Shown in pieces: positions 7,171-15,222 of a stretch of DNA of 47,384 bases. Both the position numbers and the translations under genes were made by a program. Under the pieces are notes generated by a model. The model saw only the letters and a list, made by a program, of their open reading frames with translations, was not told the DNA's origin and made no database searches. This DNA is from SIG607 sp045586405. GTDB taxonomy: Bacteria > Bacillota > Clostridia > Oscillospirales > Acutalibacteraceae. How positions within the stretch are numbered: the stretch's first letter is position 1; each line of letters opens with the position of its first letter. The stretch spans positions 1-47,384 of the forward strand of contig JAZNAG010000058.1 of the NCBI GenBank assembly GCA_045586405.1, given 5' to 3'.

Positions 7171-8088
7171 ATGACTTTTTTAGAGTTAGTATACCAAACA
7201 TTAGAAAAACACAATGGTCCTTTGACTATTTCTCAAATATGGGATAAATCCGAAGAATTTGGATTTAGATCAAAACTTGCATCAACCGGAAAAACTCCAA
7301 TTAAAACACTTGCGGCAAGATTATATCTTGATATTAGAGATAATCCAAATACAAAATTTAGCCAAATCAGTAAGCGTCCCGCAACTTTTTATATTAAAGA
7401 CAGGAAAGTAACCGTTAAAAGTGAACAGTTGCAAGTGGAAGAAAAAACTTCCTTTAACGAAAGAGATTTACATCCATTACTTTCATCATTTGTTTATGTT
7501 GATTCCCACTTTAACTGTGTAACAAAAACTATTCATCACGAAAAATCAAGAAAGAAAAAGCGTGGAATGAACGAATGGTTGCATCCAGACTTGGTGGGAC
7601 TATATTTTCCATATAAAAGTTTTGGTGATGATACAATCAAGTTGATAAATTCTTTTAACGATTGCCAGTATAGGTTGTTTTCTTTTGAAATGAAAATTAA
7701 AGTTAATTTTTCAAATCTTAGAGAATATTATTTTCAGGCAGTATCAAATTCAAGTTGGGCTAATGAAGGATATTTAGTCGCATTAAGCTATGCTGATGAT
7801 CCTGAACTACAAGAGGAAATGCTTCGGTTAAATAATGCATTTGGCATCGGATTTATAAAACTCAACTCTGAAAGTATAGAGCAAAGCGAAATTTTATTTC
7901 CAGCCAAATATAATGAAGCTATAGATTGGGATACGGTTGACAAATTATCAGAAACCAACCCTGAATTTAATAAATTTATAAAATCCGTGGTTTCTGATAT
8001 TGCGGGCGAAAAAATACATTTAGAAGAATATGATAAAGTACTTATTGACAATGACATAATAGAGTATATAAAAAGACACAACATATAA
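7171..8088 (+). CDS. HARE-HTH domain protein with C-terminal PD-(D/E)XK domain
   Basis: A 305-residue protein. Residues 1-75 form a HARE-HTH domain (winged helix as in the RNA polymerase delta subunit and HrgA-like restriction proteins), seen as LELVYQTLEKHNGPLTISQIW and ending ATFYIKDRK. The C-terminal part has D140 in HPDLVG and E173-M-K175 in SFEMKIK, then YYFQAVSNSSWANEGYLVAL, consistent with a second PD-(D/E)XK nuclease (HrgA/COG2958-like). Such proteins are commonly linked to R-M systems, but their biochemical role is unsettled. It is the last gene of the operon and is followed by a strong terminator at 8090-8120. Confidence 0.75.
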   Translation: MTFLELVYQTLEKHNGPLTISQIWDKSEEFGFRSKLASTGKTPIKTLAARLYLDIRDNPNTKFSQISKRPATFYIKDRKVTVKSEQLQVEEKTSFNERDLHPLLSSFVYVDSHFNCVTKTIHHEKSRKKKRGMNEWLHPDLVGLYFPYKSFGDDTIKLINSFNDCQYRLFSFEMKIKVNFSNLREYYFQAVSNSSWANEGYLVALSYADDPELQEEMLRLNNAFGIGFIKLNSESIEQSEILFPAKYNEAIDWDTVDKLSETNPEFNKFIKSVVSDIAGEKIHLEEYDKVLIDNDIIEYIKRHNI

Positions 8089-8089
8089 T

Positions 8090-8120
8090 AAATCGGCAGG
8101 ATTGTAAGTCCTGCCGATTT
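8090..8120. terminator. Bidirectional terminator
   Basis: A perfect 12-bp stem AAATCGGCAGGA / TCCTGCCGATTT with a 7-base loop, between the convergent genes ending at 8088 and 8125. It closes the R-M operon and the TnpV transcript. Confidence 0.9.
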
Positions 8121-8124
8121 ACTT

Positions 8125-8499
8125 TTATTTATTTATCTCTTGATTTAGTATTTCCCTAATCATTCCCATTACCGAATTAGAACGATTTATCCACTCCTGC
8201 TGATTTGTTGCTTTTAATTGCTCTGTAACCCCATATTTCTGCTTATACAAGGGAAATAAGCTTTCAAATAAACTTTCAGCATATTTATCTATTTCAAAAA
8301 GATAATCATTCAATTTACCACTTGTTAGAAGATTAGTGTAAAGGATTTTCCTATGTTGCTTTATGTATCTAAGATGTCGCTGTCCCCACAAGCCGATGGG
8401 CTTATCTTCTTGGTCGGGGAGTTTCAGATCAGGCAAGTAATAATCGCCTTGCAAAGTGTAACTGATACCCGTTTGTTCATTGTAAATACGCTTTTCCAT
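8125..8499 (-). CDS. TnpV family mobile-element protein
   Basis: A 124-residue protein of the TnpV family (transposon-encoded protein of clostridial mobilizable/conjugative transposons): the N-terminus YNEQTGISYTLQGDYYLPDL and the segment IGLWGQRHLRYIKQHRK are characteristic. Its biochemical function is not established. It is leftward, in the same direction as the relaxase, and marks the region right of the R-M island as element backbone, so the island is cargo inserted between mobilization and backbone genes. Confidence 0.85.
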   Translation of the reverse strand: MEKRIYNEQTGISYTLQGDYYLPDLKLPDQEDKPIGLWGQRHLRYIKQHRKILYTNLLTSGKLNDYLFEIDKYAESLFESLFPLYKQKYGVTEQLKATNQQEWINRSNSVMGMIREILNQEINK

Positions 8500-8501
8500 A
8501 A

Positions 8502-8684
8502 TTAAGACTCCTTATAAATCACTTTGAATTTCTTTTGTTTTGCGTTAATAATTTTGAGTAACACTTCATCAACTGCATCGGTGTATTTGCCGTCTGCAAT
8601 AAGGTTGTTTCTCTTTTCGTTAAGGCAGTTGATAATCGTTCCTCGCTCGTAATCATCAAGAGCTATGTAATACTTCTTTGACAT
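8502..8684 (-). CDS. Small hypothetical protein of the mobile element
   Basis: A 60-residue soluble protein beginning MSKKYYIALDDYERGTIINC. I place the start at ATG 8684, which has AAGGAG at suitable spacing; an upstream GTG (8693) in frame is less likely. It has no recognised domain and no membrane segment. Small proteins starting with an ALDDYE-like segment are frequent in clostridial integrative elements next to DUF6809 and TnpV genes. It lies 2 bases upstream of tnpV and 5 bases downstream of the DUF6809 gene, so the three form one operon. Confidence 0.65.
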   Translation of the reverse strand: MSKKYYIALDDYERGTIINCLNEKRNNLIADGKYTDAVDEVLLKIINAKQKKFKVIYKES

Positions 8685-8689
8685 ATCTT

Positions 8690-8989
8690 TCACTCCTTCA
8701 GCAAATCCTTAAACGGTGTTTCGGTTGATACGAAAGTATCATATGTAAAGTTGGCTCCTAATCGAAATCCCATAATAAAGCTATCAAGATTCGATTCTCC
8801 GTTGACGATACTCCAAGCATTAACGAAATCAAGAAACTTCTTTTTGTTTTCCCCCGTGAGAGCTTCGGTTAAAAACTCCTCATTAAGCATTAGAACTTCC
8901 ATTTGCTTCTGAACTGTCTTGTTCTGCTTGGTGCTTCTTGCTTGGGGATCGATGTTACCGTAATAGAATTCTTCAATAAATTTTGACAT
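8690..8989 (-). CDS. DUF6809-like mobile-element protein
   Basis: About 99 residues from ATG 8989 (GAGGAA ribosome site); the frame is open further upstream to 9088, but that part (KYRQKHTYFSLTHLC) does not look like family sequence. The protein begins MSKFIEEFYYGNIDPQARS and ends with a GFRLGANFTYDTFVS segment, features I associate with DUF6809 proteins of Clostridia. They are small, of unknown function, and common in integrative elements. First gene of the leftward trio with 8502 and tnpV. Confidence 0.7.
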   Translation of the reverse strand: MSKFIEEFYYGNIDPQARSTKQNKTVQKQMEVLMLNEEFLTEALTGENKKKFLDFVNAWSIVNGESNLDSFIMGFRLGANFTYDTFVSTETPFKDLLKE

Positions 8990-9133
8990 AATCTTGTTTC
9001 CTCGTTTCTGTAATTTTATTTTACGAAGAAACTTTGAAATACACAAATGTGTGAGTGAAAAATATGTGTGTTTCTGCCGGTATTTCAATACTTTTTAATC
9101 AAGTCCGTTATGAACACCCGCACCAAAGCATTC

Positions 9134-9173
9134 AAACCCGAACCTTTTACCGATTGGTAAAACGTTCGGGTTT
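9134..9173 (+). terminator. Long hairpin with T-rich 3' side
   Basis: AAACCCGAAC (9134-9143) pairs with GTTCGGGTTT (9164-9173), and inside it TTTTACC pairs with GGTAAAA around GATT; 17 of 18 pairs are formed. TTTGTTGTTTTCTT follows on the plus strand, so it looks like a rightward terminator. No intact rightward gene precedes it, which suggests it outlived a lost gene. Confidence 0.6.
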
Positions 9174-9210
9174 GTTGTTTTCTTAAAAGATGTTAAATAA
9201 GACTTTGTTT

Positions 9211-9245
9211 GTGGCAGTACAGAGTTAATCGCTCTGTGCTGCCAC
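9211..9245 (+). terminator. Second hairpin upstream of the small ORF
   Basis: GTGGCAGTACAGAG (9211-9224) pairs with CTCTGTGCTGCCAC (9232-9245), 14 bp with one G-T pair and a 7-base loop, followed by TTCTTCTTTTC. It lies 41 bases upstream of the ATG at 9287 and could be a terminator or an attenuator of that ORF. Confidence 0.55.
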
Positions 9246-9286
9246 TTCTTCTTTTCAATGAATTTCGTACACAAGGGAGAATTGAA

Positions 9287-9457
9287 ATGAAGATTTTAAA
9301 AACGATTGTATTAGCATTAATGATAGCAATAAATTTACAGACTGGATATTACGCTTTATTGTATAAGGTTCAGATAGCTACAGGTGTTTTCCTTATATGC
9401 TTTGGGATGACCCTTTTAGTAATTTGTGATGGTGGAATAAAAAACCAAATTAAATAA
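9287..9457 (+). CDS. Small membrane protein
   Basis: A 56-residue ORF from ATG 9287 with AAGGGAG upstream. Two hydrophobic stretches (ILKTIVLALMIAINL, about 3-17, and IATGVFLICFGMTLLVIC, about 31-48) would span the membrane, with a short charged tail GGIKNQIK. I recognise no family. It stands alone between hairpins (9211-9245 and 9474-9500) at the edge of the mobile element. It could be a toxin-like or accessory peptide, but nothing in the sequence decides this. Confidence 0.5.
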   Translation: MKILKTIVLALMIAINLQTGYYALLYKVQIATGVFLICFGMTLLVICDGGIKNQIK

Positions 9458-9473
9458 GCTCATTAATATTTAA

Positions 9474-9500
9474 GATCACAGGCAAAACTCGTCTGTGGTC
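9474..9500 (+). terminator. Hairpin downstream of the small membrane ORF
   Basis: GATCACAG pairs with CTGTGGTC (8 bp, one G-T pair) around an 11-base loop, 17 bases after the stop of the ORF ending at 9457. No T-run follows, so termination is uncertain. Confidence 0.35.
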
Positions 9501-9507
9501 CTAGATT

Positions 9508-9753
9508 ATACAAACTGATAAAGCACCTTTTGGACTTAGTACCGTGGGTGATATAGTCGAAAACGGAAAAACTCTTGTTTAAAGGAAAATGAACGGTAAT
9601 TAATATACTTTCCTGTGCGGTGCTGTGCAAATACTTGAAACCGCCAATGAATCACTCTCTCGTAAATACAATGAAGACATAGCTCTGACATTAAAATCCC
9701 TCACCTACTTCGGTCAAAGGAAGAATTTTGAAACCAAATCTCTTTTGCTTTAA
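9508..9753 (+). pseudogene. Remnant of an unidentified coding sequence
   Basis: Two protein-like fragments in different frames lie in a row. The first is 24 codons (9508-9582), containing KAPFGLSTVGDIVENGKTL. The second is 47 codons (9610-9753), containing VQILETANESLSRKYNEDIA and LTLKSLTYFGQ. Neither has a start or ribosome site, and both read like the interior or end of a real protein. The second vaguely resembles the C-terminal end of AbiEii-type nucleotidyltransferase-linked proteins, but I would not assign it. It lies between the mobile element and the sigma/ABC operon and looks like a decayed gene. The remaining bases to 9867 hold nothing else I can support. Confidence 0.35.
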
Positions 9754-9867
9754 ATTAAATTGTTTTATGTATCTATAAAATTTTGCCATATATTAGATGC
9801 TGTCAGGACTCCACCATATATGCAAGTATGCATTTAATTTAGTTGTAGGTATGAATTGCAATGCAGC

Positions 9868-10239
9868 CTAGTTATATCCTTCTTCTCTTACTGTGTTCGG
9901 AAAATAATATGCAGCACCTATAGGTAAATTCTTTGCGTTTCCATAATTACAAATATCATAGTTGTATGCACTCTCTATTGAATTACCGAGAACGTTCACG
10001 GTAGCAATATCTGTGTTGGATTTATAACTATAAGCATAGCAAGACGAGTAGTCTTGTTTTTCTCTAAACTGTGTATTACTAAATTGTAAGTATAGACCAG
10101 TTGGGGTACGATATTCATGCAGTGTATCTTTCCAATTACTTGCACTTACTGAAATAACACAAGTAGAAACAATCATAGCTATTACACCCACTAGAATAAT
10201 AATTCGCGTTAATTTTGAACATTTGCGTGACATTAACAT
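9868..10239 (-). CDS. Small secreted peptide, possible bacteriocin-like product
   Basis: A 123-residue precursor with a Sec signal peptide: basic start MLMSRKCSKLTR, hydrophobic core about 13-30, likely cleavage after VSA (about residue 33). The mature part of about 90 residues starts SNWKDTLHEYRTPTG, is rich in Tyr, Asn and Ser, and has two Cys (in SSCYAY and DICNYG) that could form a disulfide. No family recognised. It has a strong AAGGAGAA site and is the last gene of the leftward operon with an ABC transporter, sigma factor and probable anti-sigma. By layout it could be an exported antimicrobial or signalling peptide or an envelope protein; function unproven. Confidence 0.65.
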   Translation of the reverse strand: MLMSRKCSKLTRIIILVGVIAMIVSTCVISVSASNWKDTLHEYRTPTGLYLQFSNTQFREKQDYSSCYAYSYKSNTDIATVNVLGNSIESAYNYDICNYGNAKNLPIGAAYYFPNTVREEGYN

Positions 10240-10278
10240 TTTTCATTTCTCCTTCCTTGTTTTAATATAGGGCAAAAT

Positions 10279-10812
10279 TTATAGGATAATAGATATTTTT
10301 TGTGGATATAAATTTAAAGTGAGAGAAAAATCTCGATTTTTAAAATTTTCCCACTTGTTTTTTGTAAAACTTTTTTCAGTAAAGTGGAAAGGAAGTTTTA
10401 GGGAAATGGTTTCATTTGTATTAATAGACGGTGAAAGGGTAGCATTATCCACATTAAGTTCATAAAAGGCGTTTAGGTTAACACCGTTTTTGGCGGCACC
10501 TGTTTCTAAAATAAATGAATACACATCCAATGTTTTTTCTTTGGAATTCCTATTTGTAATTTTTAAATCTACAACAACACATTCATGTTCACCTAGTATT
10601 CTTATTTCTTCTTTGAAAAGTTTATTTACTGATTCATTGTCGAGAAAATATGAATCTACCACCGTTAATTCAAAATTATTATATAGAACTGTATCTCCTA
10701 ATAAGTAGTATTGTTCAACAGTATTAGGATATTTTTGATTAATAGCTAAGATACGAAAACCTATCACGAATAACAATATAAGGCATACCCCTAAAAGCAA
10801 TCTTTTTTTCAT
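10279..10812 (-). CDS. Membrane-anchored extracytoplasmic protein (DUF4352-like fold)
   Basis: A 177-residue protein with one N-terminal hydrophobic anchor (LLLGVCLILLFVIGFRILAI, about 4-23) and a beta-rich outer domain. The segment LLGDTVLYNNFELTVVDSYF followed by VVDLKITNRNSKEKTLDVYSFIL resembles the DUF4352/telomeric-repeat-like immunoglobulin fold found in Firmicute surface lipoproteins. There is no lipobox Cys at the right place. Its start overlaps the ATPase stop by 4 bases (ATGA). A second protein of similar plan is at 13803 in the same operon. Probably an accessory or immunity protein of the transporter; inferred from context. Confidence 0.6.
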   Translation of the reverse strand: MKKRLLLGVCLILLFVIGFRILAINQKYPNTVEQYYLLGDTVLYNNFELTVVDSYFLDNESVNKLFKEEIRILGEHECVVVDLKITNRNSKEKTLDVYSFILETGAAKNGVNLNAFYELNVDNATLSPSINTNETISLKLPFHFTEKSFTKNKWENFKNRDFSLTLNLYPQKISIIL

Positions 10813-11459
10813 TCTGTTTCCCTCGATTGTGAAGTTATAACTTCCCCGTTTTCAATTATAAGTATTTCATCTGCTAACATTTTCATCTCTTCGCCATCAT
10901 GACAAGAAATAATAATAATAGCCCCTCTGTTTTTATGTTCAGATAATTTTTCCTTAAAAACTGAAACAGACTTTTCATCTAAAGCGTTAAGCGGTTCATC
11001 TAATATTAATACATTGGGATTTTCCATTAAAGCTGATATAATACCAAGCTTTTGTTTCATACCTAGAGAGTATTTTTTAAACTTCTTTTTAGAATCAGGT
11101 TCAAGCCCGAACTCCTCCATAATTTTCTTAATTTCGTTATCATCAACTTTTTTCTGTATAGATGCCAACAGTTTAAGATTTTCAAACCCGGAATAACTGT
11201 CAATAAACGCTGGATATTCAATCAATGCTCCAAGGCTTCTTGGAAAGGAAATATCTTTTCCAAGAATCTCACCATCTATAATAACCTCACCTGTTGTCGG
11301 GCGCACAAGACCACACATACAACGCATAAGCATTGTTTTTCCAGAACCGTTCTTTCCTTGCAACCCATAAATTGTGCCGCCTGAAAGACTAAGAGAAATA
11401 TTTTTTAAAATTGTGTTTTTAGCGATTGTCTTTGTTAGGTTTTCAATTTGTAATTCCAT
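10809..11459 (-). CDS. ABC transporter ATP-binding protein
   Basis: A 216-residue ATPase complete in its motifs: Walker A GKNGSGKT (about 36-43), Q-loop region near IEYPAFIDSY, signature YSLGMKQ (the LGMKQ variant common in bacitracin/lantibiotic-type exporters), Walker B VLILDEP, D-loop ALDE, and H-loop SCHD. It would energise the membrane proteins encoded just upstream (11472-13825). The short 'LGMKQ' type ATPases typically pair with ABC-2-like permeases in peptide self-protection or export. Start ATG 11459 lies 12 bases after the preceding permease. Confidence 0.92.
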   Translation of the reverse strand: MELQIENLTKTIAKNTILKNISLSLSGGTIYGLQGKNGSGKTMLMRCMCGLVRPTTGEVIIDGEILGKDISFPRSLGALIEYPAFIDSYSGFENLKLLASIQKKVDDNEIKKIMEEFGLEPDSKKKFKKYSLGMKQKLGIISALMENPNVLILDEPLNALDEKSVSVFKEKLSEHKNRGAIIIISCHDGEEMKMLADEILIIENGEVITSQSRETE

Positions 11460-11471
11460 TTTATCTTGCTC

Positions 11472-12302
11472 CTAATAAATGTCCTTTTTACAAAAATAAA
11501 GCGTTGATATGGTTATTGATAAAACCATTATTGCGAATACAAGCACAAAATGGTTTGATGTTAATAAGAGTTCGCTTTGTCTTAATGGCATCAGCATATT
11601 TCCAACTATGTAGTTGTTGTTAAAAAATATTGATGCTATTAAAATAATGATATTTGCAGTAAAACCCGCAACTTGCCCAAAAACTAATGAAATCGCAGTT
11701 TGCATTACTGATAAAGATATAGCAACAAACAACGGGATAAAAAGGAACTTATAAAAAAGCTCTGTTAATGACATATCACCTATAAACATTTCTGAAAATA
11801 GCATATGTATCTCAGGGTTGCATCTAAAACTTATTTGAGCGTTAATAAGAATTGAAAAGAACAATATTCCTATTGCAATACAAATAAAGAAAATTATCAC
11901 TATACTAATGCACCAAACAATTTTACTTAACCACCATACTGCTCTGCTTTTTCCTCGTAACAATATATGTTTTCCTATGCACTGTAAATCTTTTGTAGGA
12001 TATGCTGATATTAAATAAAATAAGTAGGAGTATATTAGCAGCCACGGTATATTAGGGACAAATGAACTATCGTATAGATTGTATAGTTTCATACCCTTAA
12101 ATGCATAGACAAAAAAATCAGCAAAAGAGATTCTACCTAATGTGTTATTACTGATAAATATGTAATTTTTATAAGAAACAAATAAACGACTACATATTAT
12201 CATTACAAACAAAACGAGAGGTAGGAGTTTCTGGAATTGATTTAAAATTCCTTGTTTAAAGTCATATAAAAACAATATACAATAATTAGTTTTTTGTTTC
12301 AT
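11472..12302 (-). CDS. ABC transporter permease-like membrane protein
   Basis: A 276-residue integral membrane protein with about six hydrophobic segments (for example LLPLVLFVMIICSRLFVSY, VWCISIVIIFFICIAIGILFF, FLFIPLFVAISLSVM and the C-terminal FVLVFAIMVLSITISTLYF). No named family is evident; the plan suits ABC-2-type permeases. It is directly between another membrane protein and the ATPase gene, so it is probably one of the membrane subunits. The low-complexity, AT-rich code is in line with the neighbouring operon genes. Confidence 0.7.
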   Translation of the reverse strand: MKQKTNYCILFLYDFKQGILNQFQKLLPLVLFVMIICSRLFVSYKNYIFISNNTLGRISFADFFVYAFKGMKLYNLYDSSFVPNIPWLLIYSYLFYLISAYPTKDLQCIGKHILLRGKSRAVWWLSKIVWCISIVIIFFICIAIGILFFSILINAQISFRCNPEIHMLFSEMFIGDMSLTELFYKFLFIPLFVAISLSVMQTAISLVFGQVAGFTANIIILIASIFFNNNYIVGNMLMPLRQSELLLTSNHFVLVFAIMVLSITISTLYFCKKDIY

Positions 12303-12303
12303 T

Positions 12304-12999
12304 TTACAACTCCTTTTTACCGGAATATAACAATCCTAATATTGTAATGATAAAAATAATCAAGAATAAATATAGTGAAATATTAAATATATCATAGCAA
12401 CTTAATTCCATCCCATAGGAAAGTTTGCCTATAAACAAAGGGGCGGATAATGTGTGAAAATCTAAATACCAAACAATGATTGAAACAAGAAAAGCAAAGA
12501 AACTATTGCTTGTAACGAACTTAACAAAAGCAAACACAAATGTTATACAAAAAATGTATAGGAAAAGTATTATTAAAAACTTTATGAATATGTGAATCGA
12601 GGATTCTACATTGTATATTTGAGGTTTCACGGCAATTGCTGTAATTAGTGTTATAGAAATTATAAACACAAGAAATACTATTGTTATATACATACAACCC
12701 AAACATTCATTTAACCATATGTGATGCCAACTTTTCTGACGAATAAATATTGAAGCTTTGTGATAACGAAAGATTGCTAGGTGATGAAATAATAAAACAA
12801 TCACTAAAAATACAGGAACATAAAAAATATTCCCTAAAAATGTTGAGAGTAAATCTGTAATCAAAAAAGACATTGTTGAATGCTGGATAATAAATTGTTT
12901 TGTGTTTAATACAAGATAAAGAGAATACATCAAATATCCAAAAGAACAGATGTAAAACCGTTTATCAAAAAACAAAGAAGCTTCCCACAGCCTTCGCAT
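12304..12999 (-). CDS. ABC transporter-associated membrane protein
   Basis: A 231-residue hydrophobic protein with about six predicted membrane segments (for example VPVFLVIVLLFHHLAIF, IVFLVFIISITLITAIAV, FLIILFLYIFCITFVFAF, and the C-terminal FLIIFIITILGLLY). I recognise no specific family. It abuts both neighbouring permease genes (1 base either side), so expression is probably coupled. Likely a second permease subunit or an immunity-type membrane protein of the exporter. Confidence 0.65.
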   Translation of the reverse strand: MRRLWEASLFFDKRFYICSFGYLMYSLYLVLNTKQFIIQHSTMSFLITDLLSTFLGNIFYVPVFLVIVLLFHHLAIFRYHKASIFIRQKSWHHIWLNECLGCMYITIVFLVFIISITLITAIAVKPQIYNVESSIHIFIKFLIILFLYIFCITFVFAFVKFVTSNSFFAFLVSIIVWYLDFHTLSAPLFIGKLSYGMELSCYDIFNISLYLFLIIFIITILGLLYSGKKEL

Positions 13000-13000
13000 A

Positions 13001-13825
13001 TTAATATATATCCTCTCTGGCAGTTTTAATACAAAACGAATAGAAAGTGAACACGAACAAAACTATTCCCTCAACCATCATCGGAATAACAGCATTGTAA
13101 GGATATGCGGGGTCTAAAAAATTATTTGCGGCCCAACTATCAAGGCCAAAGACACTGAACAACGCAGATATAAACAAATAAACAACTGTTGGCAAAATAA
13201 CTGTAAGAGCACTATGTCCAACATAAAAAGATGAAACAAGAGATGTGGTTGAAATCAACCCACTAAATATAAAAATAATTAATGTATATAATATTACATA
13301 TAACAACGGACGATTATAAAATAGAAAAGGAAATGAACTATTTTCGCCAATTAGCGATTCAAACGCTGCCGACTGTGGAGTTATTGCTGGTAGCAGTGTT
13401 GCTGCAATGATGAAATTAAAAACAATAGGTGCTATAACGGCAATTCCACCCGAAACAAATGTAGAGATATACTTAGCAAAATAGTATTTTTTTCTATCTG
13501 TACGAATACATATACTGCCTATAAATGTCCCTTTAGCGTCTTTATAAAACGAACTACCGTGAGGTAACGCAGCAAGTATTGGGAGTACAAGTAGATATAA
13601 ATAAGAAAACGGGGTTTGACGTCCCAACAACCATCCGCTGGTATATAACCATCCCGGAAACATCATTTGTAGATTTGTTTCTATATAAGATGGTAATTGC
13701 AGCGCCAAAGGTAAGGCAAAAAAAAGAAGATGAATTATTGCAATTGTTAAACCAATAAATACAGCTAAAAAAAATCCTAATGACTTGAATGCTCTATTAA
13801 ACTCAATTTTCAATATTCTTTTCAT
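13001..13825 (-). CDS. ABC-2-like permease
   Basis: A 274-residue membrane protein starting MKRILKIEFNRAFKSLGFFL, the typical cytoplasmic entry of ABC-2 permeases, followed by about six membrane spans (AVFIGLTIAIIHLLFFALPL; YLLVLPILAALPHGS; VIAPIVFNFIIAATLL; VILYTLIIFIFSGLIS; LTVILPTVVYLFISALF; a C-terminal span before KTAREDIY). The DAKGTFIGSICIRTDRKKYY loop resembles the conserved cytoplasmic loop of these permeases. Its start overlaps the preceding gene by 23 bases. Third membrane protein of the same exporter. Confidence 0.75.
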   Translation of the reverse strand: MKRILKIEFNRAFKSLGFFLAVFIGLTIAIIHLLFFALPLALQLPSYIETNLQMMFPGWLYTSGWLLGRQTPFSYLYLLVLPILAALPHGSSFYKDAKGTFIGSICIRTDRKKYYFAKYISTFVSGGIAVIAPIVFNFIIAATLLPAITPQSAAFESLIGENSSFPFLFYNRPLLYVILYTLIIFIFSGLISTTSLVSSFYVGHSALTVILPTVVYLFISALFSVFGLDSWAANNFLDPAYPYNAVIPMMVEGIVLFVFTFYSFCIKTAREDIY

Positions 13826-14429
13826 TCGTCTCTCCTAATAGTTTTGTTAAATTTATTTCGTATGTATCTTCATTTATTACATATTGAAGATTTCCGGTGC
13901 TATTGGTAATACCCGCTAAACCATTTCCTTTAGGACTGAGAATAAAATAAACGGTTTCACCTCTATGTTCTTCGCCTATCTCATAACACAGCTTAACTTC
14001 ACAGTTTTCTTTGCTTTTTAAATCAAAGTGCCAGTAATCCTGATTGTTAATGGTGTTTTGAGTATCGTTAAATAAACATGGTTCAATATATTCACTTGAA
14101 ATTTTAATTCTGTGATTTCCTAGCGATAACGTCTTTGGATTATCGGTCAAATTTTCTATTTGCAGAACTACCCACAAAAAATTATTTGGATTATTGTTAT
14201 CTATTTCGGCAGATATTATAGCATACTTTACTTCATCTAACGTTACGAAATTAGGTGTTCTTCCGTCTTCACTGATTGCTGTAATAGTTTTTATTGAATC
14301 AATAACATCTTCGGCATTTATATCGCTGTAACTTTGTTTAGTTTTAGAGGTTAAATTATATACAGTTATAATCAATATTGATACCACAAGAAGTGCGGAT
14401 ATTATAACAATTAGTTGTTTATTCTTCAT
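13803..14429 (-). CDS. Membrane-anchored extracytoplasmic protein
   Basis: About 208 residues from ATG 14429 (AAAGGAG 8 bases upstream; the in-frame GTG at 14438 overlaps the ribosome site). One N-terminal anchor (LIVIISALLVVSILIITVYNL) and an outer beta-rich domain with LWVVLQIENLTDNPKTLSLG, similar in plan to the VVDLKITNRNSKEKTLDVY segment of the protein at 10279. Both thus look like immunoglobulin-like accessory proteins that frame the transporter genes. Function not known; possibly a ligand or cell-wall sensor for the operon. Confidence 0.6.
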   Translation of the reverse strand: MKNKQLIVIISALLVVSILIITVYNLTSKTKQSYSDINAEDVIDSIKTITAISEDGRTPNFVTLDEVKYAIISAEIDNNNPNNFLWVVLQIENLTDNPKTLSLGNHRIKISSEYIEPCLFNDTQNTINNQDYWHFDLKSKENCEVKLCYEIGEEHRGETVYFILSPKGNGLAGITNSTGNLQYVINEDTYEINLTKLLGETNEKNIEN

Positions 14430-14442
14430 AAATTTCACTCCT

Positions 14443-15222
14443 TTAATCTGGAATGGAAAATATCACTTCTATGTTATTGTTTGGCAAAAGAACTTGGCTA
14501 ATCGCTACCGATTTTCTCATTTTTTTACCGTCTTTAAAAGTAATATCTACATCGATATTTGAATCAAATATTTCATTATTTTCAAATGGCACACCAACAA
14601 GGATTTTCAATGAATTATTTTTGGTATAAGTTTTGCCGATACTTCTTATTGCGAAATCCCCGTTATTATCTTCAACTTTTGTAACATAAGAAGATGAAAA
14701 AATATTTTCTTTTAAATCATCAAATAAATAATATTGGTTGTTTTTATGTATAATGAAATAACCTTCTGCAACTAACTCTCCAAAAGACTTTTGTAGAATT
14801 GGTCCACTCAGAACACTCAGCTCAAAAAATTCACCGTTATTTACCGATAAATCGATATTTTTAATACTATCGTCAGATAAATCAAACTCAAATGCTTCCA
14901 ATATTATATTTTGCGAGGTTACAATATAATAATTGGATTCATTAAGCCTAATGGTTAATTTATCATCAATTTTATATTCTGTAGGTTGATCATGCTGGCT
15001 CATAGCGTAAACATTTATGGAAAAACCAAAGTCCTTTGTTTTATTAAATATACTTGATGCCATCAAACTAATAGTCACTAAAAAAATTGCAACTACACAT
15101 ATAATTTGTTGTTTTGAATATGTATTTTCTTTTTTTTCATTACAGTTATATAAAATTTTATTTTTTACTGAATTACTCAACTGTATTTGATTAACTGCAT
15201 TTTGCAAATCATTAACTGTCAT
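14443..15222 (-). CDS. Probable anti-sigma factor (single-pass membrane protein)
   Basis: About 259 residues. A short cytoplasmic N-terminus (about 40 residues, with LQNAVNQIQLSNSVKNKILY), one membrane span (IICVVAIFLVTISLMASSIF) and an outer domain of about 190 residues. This is the layout of anti-sigma factors linked to ECF sigma factors (DUF4179-like). There is no zinc-binding HxxxCxxC motif. I start at ATG 15222 (GAGG nine bases upstream), overlapping the sigma stop by 11 bases; the track's GTG at 15237 is less likely. The translational coupling to the sigma gene supports the role, but it is an inference. Confidence 0.7.
   Translation of the reverse strand: MTVNDLQNAVNQIQLSNSVKNKILYNCNEKKENTYSKQQIICVVAIFLVTISLMASSIFNKTKDFGFSINVYAMSQHDQPTEYKIDDKLTIRLNESNYYIVTSQNIILEAFEFDLSDDSIKNIDLSVNNGEFFELSVLSGPILQKSFGELVAEGYFIIHKNNQYYLFDDLKENIFSSSYVTKVEDNNGDFAIRSIGKTYTKNNSLKILVGVPFENNEIFDSNIDVDITFKDGKKMRKSVAISQVLLPNNNIEVIFSIPD

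Noticed and set aside
9868..10239. Assignment as lactococcin-972-type bacteriocin
   Set aside because: The size and signal peptide fit, but I see no family-specific motif in the mature part.
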